This document shows positions 20,736 through 26,918 of a DNA stretch of 26,918 nucleotides, one piece after another (the first letter of the stretch is position 1; every line of letters starts with the position of its first letter). The stretch lies in the NCBI GenBank assembly GCA_000934455.1, contig KN888706.1, positions 34,247 to 61,164 on the forward strand. The letters are read 5' to 3'. The translations under genes and the position numbers were made by a program. The notes below the pieces were generated by a model. The model made no database searches, was not told where the DNA came from, and saw only the letters and a program-made list of their open reading frames with translations. Source of the DNA: Apostichopus parvimensis (lineage: Eukaryota; Echinodermata; Holothuroidea; Aspidochirotida; Stichopodidae).

Positions 20736-23501
20736 AGACATGAAAACATATTTGTTTACATAATGAATATAAAATATGCAGTAAATACACATAAAAAGGA
20801 AAACTAAATGACCTTGGAAAGATTTATGTAAGGCAGATATTGTTATCTAACAGATTTTGGTATGTTATAAGTAAATAAACAAAGGAAAACTGACTTGGAA
20901 TTTATAACCAAAAATTGTAAGTATCCCCCCCCCCCTCCCCCACCTAAAATAAAATAAATATTGGCTGGGTACTTATTTCTTTGTTCTTTTCCTTGAAGCA
21001 AATGGATGAGTTAGTTCATTCTTTAAGGTTATTTAATCCAGGTATCATTAACCTTTAAGTATCATGTTAAGAGGTCTTACACAACAGAGATTATATATCC
21101 AGTTAGAGCTTATTAAATTCTGTATATATAGAGAAATATGATAAGAGATGTAAAAACAGTAAAGAAAATCCACCACATTCAAAGAATTTACAGAGAATAA
21201 ACTCAAACCGAATCATAGAAACCCACAAGGCAGTCTTCAAAACAAATATAGTCCATTACCTTGGCTGTTTGTGATTGATGCTCTGTCCACAGCATACAAT
21301 TATGGTGGTCATCTTTCCACTGCTCACAGACAGGCCATTCTCCGTGAACATAATATTCATGAAATTTATTGGTCCATGCTGTTGTTTTTAAAGAGAGAGA
21401 AAGAGAGGGAGATGAGGTTGCCAATTTTTAAAGGTGTCTTGGTAGAACACTTTGTTTCTTAAGTGAAACGCTTTATAGCAGCTGTTTGCATCTGTACTTA
21501 TTAGGTACGTAAGTACGTATTAGGTCAAAATTACCAGGTAATAATATCAACGTCAAAATTTGGAGTTTGCATCTGAAGAAAATCAGTCATGTCATGAATA
21601 TTTAAGCATATATACCTCTGCAGAATAGGAGCAGTTTGTTAACATATTTTCTCTCTCTTTGATTCACAAAAATATAAAGTGGATAAAACAACCACCAAAA
21701 ATATTTAATATGTTGCATTATAGTCTGTAATTTATCAAAGTTAATATTGTGCACAAATTCATTCTTGTAGATCAAGTTGTCATTTAGTTTCCAAACTCTT
21801 ACTAAGGGGCATACATAGCGACAACCATACCAAAGCGAAAAGTTTGCCTTTCTAATAATTCTTGAAAAAGAATTAAAAATAAATAAAAGTGAGCCATCGG
21901 TATCTGGATAGATTACCACAACTTGAACTACACATTCTCCATTGGTAACTACAGTACTTGATTCATTGCTGGTCTTCAATGAAAATTATTTGTTTTAAAA
22001 ACATAATGGCTGAGAATCTATGATAAAAAGCACTGAATTGAGTAGAAACTGATACTCACAATTACAATCCTTCCAGAGTGAAAAATATTCTTCACAACTT
22101 CTGATCAACTATACAGGAGAAAAAAGGTATTAAATTTATCATGAATATTACGTGATAAGAACTTATCAAGAAACATTCATAAGAAACTAATATAATAAAC
22201 TTATAGCAAAAGATTTTTTTGGGCAATGATCCTTTGATCTTTTATAAAATTTAATTTCTTGCGCATTGCAGCAGCTTCTGCAAGTTTCTATGATGAACAG
22301 TATGATCCAAATCTGGGAGCAATTGCAGAATACCCCGCAACTCACACGTACACAGGGTTTTTTGAGAATGACAAAACATTGTTTACCTTAGGGACTTCCG
22401 GTCATAACTCATAGTCTTTGAGATGCAAGAGTTGTGGGGTATTCTATCAGTAAGCACAGTATGTTTCTCATGTCCAGTTGATAGACCTACACTGTTAATT
22501 GGACGCCCGGATAGTATATTATATTTATCTTGGCATACTTGCAGCGATTATCAAGCTATATAGTCAGTATTGCTAATTTCGGAACACTGCCAATTTTGGA
22601 CACCCCTAAGAAATGCACGATTTCACCATGACAACCTACAGGAAGACCCAAATTTCACCAAAAAGTACGCAGCTACAGTTATTTTCTCTCCAAAATGACC
22701 CGTGTGCAAGTAAATACTTACATATTTGTCAATAAAATGACAGAGATCTATGAAGTCTGTTATAATTACTGAAAGAGCAACTGCGCCACCAATTTTATCA
22801 CTAGCGCCACACTGTGGGACTGTGTGTCCGAAATTGGCAATACTCTAGCAAAGAAATACCAGTTCCACAATCACGAAGAATCTTCTTTTTTACAACGTGA
22901 AAACAGTTTGCAGGAAAGAAAGTTTGGCCGTGTATCATACTTCTCCCACCATATCAAGTATATTTTCAGGTGATTTATACCAAATAGATATAGTTTTGGG
23001 GTGTTTTAAGGCTTAGGTGTCCGGAATACGAAGTGCCCATGCTACTGCAGGCATAAGGGTAGGCTACAAACTCATCTTTTTAATCAAATTTTGTGACCAA
23101 TTTTATTCAAATGTATGTTTATGTTGGAGAGCTTCATATTGTCTTGTGTGGGCTGTATTAATATGTTTATTCAATGTGCAATTTATGTCAAACTGATAAG
23201 CAGGAAATTGATGGCCAAACAGTCAATTGCTTCCAATTTGCAATGAAGTAGTCTAGGCTTGGCCTATACACGGATTGGAGGCCTAGGCCTACACGGTATA
23301 ATCATAGCAGCATCTTGCACGGTACAGTATTATTATAATCAGCGATGTAAGATACAATGTATAAAAGTTTCGGTAACAAAGTTTCCAACTTGAAATAAAG
23401 AAAATTACTTAAAAATTAAGCTAAAATTGCAATGTTACCCTCATAGATGATTCTTTGACGTTCTCATCTCCTGCGCTTTGTTTCGACATGGGGGCGGCCA
23501 T
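20584..23501 (-). CDS. C22orf39: Twin-CX9C microprotein, C22orf39/PANTS (UPF0545) homologue
   Basis: Complete four-exon gene: 23501-23439, 22108-22060, 21378-21260, 20730-20584 (TGA). Phases 0, 1 and 0 join exactly to give 125 residues. The start ATG has A at -3 and G at +4 and sits in an AAGATGGCC YY1-like context; an in-frame Met lies at codon 5. Core residues match human C22orf39: CEEYFSLWKDC, FHEYYVHGEWPVCEQW, and a C-terminal PPVWNLRSKP..DW. Two CX9C pairs (CEEYFSLWKDC, CEQWKDDHHNC) make a coiled-coil-helix type fold likely. In other families this arrangement directs oxidative folding in the mitochondrial intermembrane space. In mouse the orthologue is described as a synaptic microprotein binding reticulon-4. 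Here the family assignment is firm; localisation and role are inferred. Confidence 0.88.
20731..21259 (-). other. C22orf39-like intron 3
   Basis: 529 nt containing a C homopolymer-rich tract near 20924-20941. Nothing else recognised. Confidence 0.75.
21260..21378 (-). CDS. C22orf39: C22orf39-like exon 3 (second CX9C)
   Basis: Acceptor with a long CT tract ending AACAACAG, donor GTAATG, 119 nt. Its first two bases complete Ser. It carries FHEYYVHGEWPVCEQWKDD, the family signature, and ends TEHQSQTAK. The longer open frame around it extends into intron and should not be taken as the protein. Confidence 0.92.
21379..22059 (-). other. C22orf39-like intron 2
   Basis: 681 nt. A 125-codon minus-strand frame at 21602-21979 lies wholly inside; it is AT-rich with no recognised domain or splice support. 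Confidence 0.7.
22060..22108 (-). CDS. C22orf39: C22orf39-like exon 2 (first CX9C)
   Basis: Only 49 nt. Acceptor CTCCTGTATAG with upstream T-rich tract, donor GTGAGT. It encodes LIRSCEEYFSLWKDCN plus one base, matching the human PCEAYRAEWKLC block. Confidence 0.87.
22328..22444. repeat. Inverted repeat, 16-bp arms
   Basis: GAATACCCCGCAACTC (22328-22343) and its complement with one mismatch (22429-22444), separated by 85 nt. It may be a short foldback element or a transcribed hairpin. Confidence 0.6.
22571..22842. mobile_element. MITE-like inverted repeat built on GCCAATTTCGGACAC
   Basis: Left end has two tandem variants (22571-22587 and 22589-22603); the right end has the complement (22824-22842). 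A fourth variant GTGTCCGGAATAC lies at about 23018. Element edges and target duplications are unclear. Confidence 0.45.
23439..23501 (-). CDS. C22orf39: C22orf39-like exon 1 (start)
   Basis: 21 codons beginning MAAPMSKQSAG, then donor GTAACA after AGG, phase 0. The N-terminus is not conserved in the family, so this is the least certain exon. Support comes from phase agreement, the Kozak context, and a local GC-rich CpG-containing start region. Confidence 0.7.
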
Positions 23502-23680
23502 CTTTAAAAGGCTTGTGACAGTCAAACTCCCCGCTAATGTAATTTTGGTATGTAAAGAATGCAAAGATTATTTTCACAAGCATGGTTGACCTGAAGTGCA
23601 GTACATGCGTCGTTGTGACCCCATATTTTACACATATGAATGTCCGTCTGAGAGTTGATCCAGGAATTGGAGTGGGACCA

Positions 23681-23704
23681 CCACTGATCTGTACAGATCA
23701 GTGG
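23681..23704. repeat. 24-nt perfect palindrome
   Basis: CCACTGATCT, GTAC, then the exact complement AGATCAGTGG. It is flanked by a direct repeat, GTGGGACCAC / GTGGGGACCAC. Confidence 0.85.
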
Positions 23705-23817
23705 GGACCACCCCCTCATTAAGTTTCCCTCTTTCTCGATTCATCCCAACCGAGGGGATTTAATTCAGATTTCCAAAAAAAAAACAAGAAAACTGCAGGG
23801 CTGATCAAGAAAGAGTG

Positions 23818-24069
23818 TTAGCCATTAAGCCACTGTTGGACCCTCTTGAACACATGTTCCACATGGGCTATACTCCAAGGGATAACATCTTGCGGACTAA
23901 GACCGGTATCAAAGCCGGCCCCAGTTAGTGGCCCGAATTGTCCTTCTATCTCCATTTTTAATACTCGCACAACTGTCTGACAGTTCTGTCCCTCGCGAAA
24001 TGTCGCCACTCTCTCCTCGTCCCTAAGTCCCATCAAAAAGTTGTTGAACTCCTCTTCAAAATTGGCCAT
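23818..24069 (-). CDS. Unrecognised 83-codon ORF
   Basis: Starts MANFEEEFNNFLMGLRDEE and ends FKRVQQWLNG. Composition is protein-like (mixed charged and hydrophobic, few low-complexity runs), unlike most open frames here. An A-rich leader AAGAAGAAAAT precedes the ATG. No intron is needed. It lies 317 nt upstream of the start of the C22orf39-like gene on the same strand, between repeats. It may be a small gene, a first exon reading past its donor, or a fragment of a transposon protein. Family unknown to me. Confidence 0.4.
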   Translation of the reverse strand: MANFEEEFNNFLMGLRDEERVATFREGQNCQTVVRVLKMEIEGQFGPLTGAGFDTGLSPQDVIPWSIAHVEHVFKRVQQWLNG

Positions 24070-24331
24070 ATTTTCTTCTTCTTTTTTTTGTTTGTTTGCA
24101 TGTACGTGTGTGTATAATCACAGAGGTAAAAACAGACCTCCATGGTATAATGGTGCGTGTGAAGAGTACGCACGTTAGTTATGTTGTGATGAGGAACTTT
24201 CCGCTCCTTTCAAACTGACTAGCTTTCAGGCGAGGTGATGTGGCTACATAACAAAGGAGGTTAATTAGCTACCTTTTTATTGATTTATTGTATTCTACTT
24301 TCACGTACATATGTAGGCTAAGTAGTGTTAG

Positions 24332-24826
24332 TGTAACACCGAAGAGTTGCTTGATTTGGTAATTGCCTCCAACGATGTGGCCCCCCTCTGTTCAGACATA
24401 AAAATTCACGAGGAACCTATCCTTAGTGATAATTACATTGTTCTCACCATATTCAATCTTTATCCTGGATGGACAGATAATCTCTTTACCCGGTTTAATC
24501 TTAAAAAGGCCAATCGGGGTCTCTTCAAATATCTATTTGATTCTGATTGTACTAATCTTCTTGGGGCTTGGACTTCAATTGTTCCCTCTAAAGATTCTTT
24601 TGATAAGTTTGCCTCCCTTGTCGCCGATAGGATAAATTCGAATTTTAAATCCTGCTACCCTGTGGTGCAAAATAGGCCGGAGAAGTGGCCATTGAATAAT
24701 AGGATTCACTCGTTGATTAAAACTAAACGTAAGCTTAGAAGGTCCTTCTATGTTACCAGGGACCAAAATACCAAACACCAGATTAATAGGTTAGATTCTC
24801 AAATTGAAAAGGAAATTAGACATTAA
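24332..24826 (+). pseudogene. LINE endonuclease C-terminus and linker, broken
   Basis: One frame runs from the truncated nuclease end to a TAA. The usual final catalytic Ser-Asp-His reads Ser-Asp-Asn here (24425-24433). The linker (KSCYPVVQNRPEKWPLNN, then a Lys/Arg-rich stretch) is typical of the region before the reverse transcriptase. Confidence 0.75.
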
Positions 24827-24951
24827 AAATACCTGAGGCGGAATGATCTTTGTAATGATATTCATACTGAAAGGACCCCAGGAAATTTTGGTCAAAGGTT
24901 AAAAAGTACTGCAATAATACCAACAATAACCCCAAATTCAATAATACACAA

Positions 24952-25530
24952 TTGTTAGATATTATTGGGAACCCTATCTCTGATCCTCAGGATCAATCGG
25001 ACATAATGGCTGAGTGCTTTGAATTTTTTTTCAAATGTCCTGATCATCCTAAGTTCTTAAATCAGTTTAAGGATCAGTTAGATAACCAGGTGCACAACAT
25101 GGATTCCTTAAACCCTAACTTCACTCTAACTGGGGTCACAGACTCAAGCTTTCTTACTAATCGGGATGAGTTGGTTAAAACCTTAAAAGCCAAAGGAAAT
25201 GGTTCTGCCCCGGGCTTAGACGGTATTACAATATCTTCAACTAAAAAATCTTCCCACCTCGGTGTTTGACTACTACTTGTTACTTTTTTCAACACATGCA
25301 TTTTTGTACATGGTATTTTCCCACTCACCTTGGAAAGAGGCAAAAACGATTCTGATTCCAAAGCCAGGGAAATCTCCATTTTTTTCCCAACAACTACCCT
25401 CCCATTAGTTTGCTTTCTTGTCTGGGCAAATTTTTTGAAAGTATAATAAATAATAAAATTAGGAGTTTCCTCCATGGGAATAACTTTTTTAACAATAACC
25501 AGTCCGGTTTTAGGAAAGGCATACTGAAGA
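24952..25530 (+). pseudogene. LINE reverse transcriptase, N-terminal part
   Basis: LLDIIGNPISD and the finger motif KGNGSAPGLDGI are in one frame to about 25265. Later blocks (ILIPKPGKSP, then LLSCLGKFFES) appear in other frames, showing small indels. Homology ends after QSGFRKG at about 25525. Confidence 0.8.
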
Positions 25531-26020
25531 GGATAGGAAACATTTAGGGTTTCTAGGAAATAGTTAAACCTGACTTTTATCCAAGAAAAAAAAACTTTTT
25601 GTTCGACGTTGATAAATTTACCAGCAATTATATTGCTTCTGATGACGTTTGCACTCGGGTATAAAAATATGGTGTATATATAAGGGAAAAAACTACGCTA
25701 TGACTGTCATTGTCTATAAACCTTCAAAATGTGAGTTAAAAAGGCATTGTAATCACACTGCAGATATATAAATTTGAGACAAAAAATAACACTTTGAGAA
25801 AATTATTCTTTGTTTGTACTAACTTATGTATTTCATGTTATATTTTATGACCATGACCATAAACTGAAATTTATTAGGCTACTATCTTACATGAAGTGAA
25901 AGGAAAATAAATACCTATTGTCGCTGTAGAAGAGTGAATCAGTGAAAACAATCACCCCACAACTGCTTGGAGTGTCATTAAGCACCAAGAAGTAACACCA
26001 TTAAGGGCTTACAATACAGT
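25530..26020. mobile_element. Insertion within the LINE reverse transcriptase
   Basis: About 490 bp of AT-rich, stop-rich sequence separates QSGFRKG from LCRITEFIKLGF, which are normally a few residues apart. I see no transposase frame, clear terminal inverted repeats or target duplication, so its class is open; edges are accurate to about 20 bp. Confidence 0.6.
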
Positions 26021-26560
26021 TCTGAGGTACCTTTTCGGCCCTCTGTCGCATTACTGAGTTTATCAAACTAGGTTTTAAACGTAATCATACCACCTCTGCA
26101 GTTTTACTGGATGCCGAGAAGGCGTTTGATCAAACGTGGCACAGTGGCCTTAAATATAAATTATCAAATTTAGGTCTTCCTAACAATATCGCTTGCCTTC
26201 TCGGGTCTTTTTTAACTGATAGGTAAATGGCTTTCTTATTTAAACAGTGCCTCTCCGGGGCCATCACCCTCCAGGCGGGGACTCCCCAAGGGTCCGTACT
26301 TAGCCCCCTCCTGTATATCATTTCTGTAAATGACCTTCCTACTCCCTCCAACCCAAACATTAAAATTTCTCAGTTTGCCGATGATATTGCTATTTGGACT
26401 ACTTGCAGTAACCCCCATATTAATCACCAAAATTTACAGCAGGTGCTTTCTGACATTGAGAACTGGTGTTGTAAATGGAGGATTAAAATTAACCCAACTA
26501 AATCTAACTTGGTCACTTTTGCCAAAAAACCAATTGTAAATTACAGAGGAAAGACTTAAA
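26021..26560 (+). pseudogene. LINE reverse transcriptase, palm motifs
   Basis: Frame resumes with RITEFIKLGF and the first catalytic Asp block LLDAEKAFD, is cut by TAA at 26224, then continues through GTPQGSVLSPLLY and FADD. The FADD box is intact apart from Phe in place of the commoner Tyr. Confidence 0.88.
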
Positions 26561-26603
26561 CCGCTCACTCTTTTCAATAGTAATATCCCTTTGGTCGTTA
26601 TGT

Positions 26604-26918
26604 GCCAAATTCATTGGTGTTCACCTGGACAACAGGCTTAATTATAATACCCACATTAATGGTCTTGTTGTCCGGACTAGGCAGTCTCTGTACTCTCTCC
26701 ACACTACTCTTTGTTTCAATAATCCGATCACTCCTGAGGTTGGGAAAACTATTTTCACTACTTATATTCGGTCCATCCTTGAGTATGGGAGCATTGCGTT
26801 TATCTCGGCTATTTCGACTAATATTCAGAGATTAGAAGTACTTCAAAATAGGGCCATGAGGTCATTTTTGAGTGCCCCCAGGTACATTCCCATTGCCCAC
26901 CTCCTTGCTGCCGCCAAC
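26604..26918 (+). pseudogene. LINE ORF2 C-terminal region, runs off window
   Basis: 105 codons open to the window end in a frame different from the palm block: AKFIGVHLDNRLNYNTHI, YIRSILEYGSIAF, LQNRAMRSFLSAPRYIP. This is the standard post-catalytic region of Jockey-type elements. Confidence 0.82.

Larger units (their letters stand above)
22109..23438 (-). other. C22orf39-like intron 1
   Basis: 1330 nt carrying two inverted-repeat structures (22328-22444 and 22571-22842) and TAGGCCTA-rich sequence near 23280. No coding block seen. Confidence 0.7.
23502..24331. other. Spacer between C22orf39-like gene and LINE
   Basis: Holds the palindrome and the 83-codon ORF. Apart from these, only A-rich tracts and the (GT)n-like stretch near 24100 are visible. 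Confidence 0.6.
24332..26918 (+). mobile_element. 5'-truncated Jockey/CR1-like LINE, decayed
   Basis: Non-LTR retrotransposon copy. It begins inside the end of the endonuclease domain (LLDLVIAS), so most of ORF2's nuclease and any ORF1 are absent; such 5' truncation is usual. Reverse transcriptase motifs follow in order: GNGSAPGLDGI, QSGFRKG, AVLLDAEKAFD, GTPQGSVLSPLLY, FADD (26374-26385), CKWRIKINPTKS, then the C-terminal RLEVLQNRAMRS region, open to the last base. The copy has stops at 24824 and 26224, several frame changes (after 24826, around 25260-25400 and between 26560 and 26604) and an inserted block at about 25530-26020. It cannot encode a working enzyme. Confidence 0.9.

Noticed and set aside
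21602-21979. 125-codon minus-strand ORF as a gene nested in intron 2
   Set aside because: No recognisable domain and AT-driven composition; kept only as a note on the intron.

Overview
This is animal genomic DNA, not a prokaryotic or viral segment. It is AT-rich and intron-rich, with GT..AG introns of 0.3-3 kb, tRNA-derived SINEs, a decayed non-LTR retrotransposon, foldback elements, microsatellites and minisatellites. The protein matches are to conserved animal families, and the word TAGGCCTA recurs (about 7087, 15173, 20508, 23285), which I associate with echinoderm DNA. An echinoderm or related marine deuterostome is my best guess; the phylum is inference.

Layout. (1) 1-3587 is non-coding and probably lies inside or upstream of the first gene. 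It holds two CpG-rich patches and a tRNA-derived SINE. (2) 3588-14943, plus strand: eight exons give the last 354 residues of a PLP-dependent aromatic-L-amino-acid decarboxylase (DDC/HDC family). All splice phases agree and all catalytic residues checked are present. The N-terminal ~145 residues are not visible and should lie upstream. Its introns carry a 35-bp minisatellite, a three-copy ~300-bp tandem repeat and SINE-like pieces. (3) 14944-18840 is intergenic, with G-rich tracts, a TA microsatellite and a regular 53-bp minisatellite. (4) 18849-19086, minus strand: an orphan terminal coding exon with a poly(A) signal, gene not recognised. (5) 19335-19824: a ~490-bp foldback element. (6) 20584-23501, minus strand: a complete four-exon gene for a 125-residue twin-CX9C microprotein, the C22orf39/PANTS (UPF0545) homologue. 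None of its exons is long enough to stand out in an ORF scan. Its last exon is the first unit of a degenerate tandem array (about 20070-20735). (7) 22300-24300: inverted repeats, a 24-nt palindrome and an unrecognised 83-codon minus-strand ORF. (8) 24332-26918: a 5'-truncated Jockey/CR1-like LINE, broken by stops, frameshifts and a nested insertion, running off the window end.

The two recognised genes are transcribed toward each other (plus-strand decarboxylase, minus-strand microprotein) and need no functional link. The least expected content is the hidden twin-CX9C gene and the tandem copies of its terminal exon.
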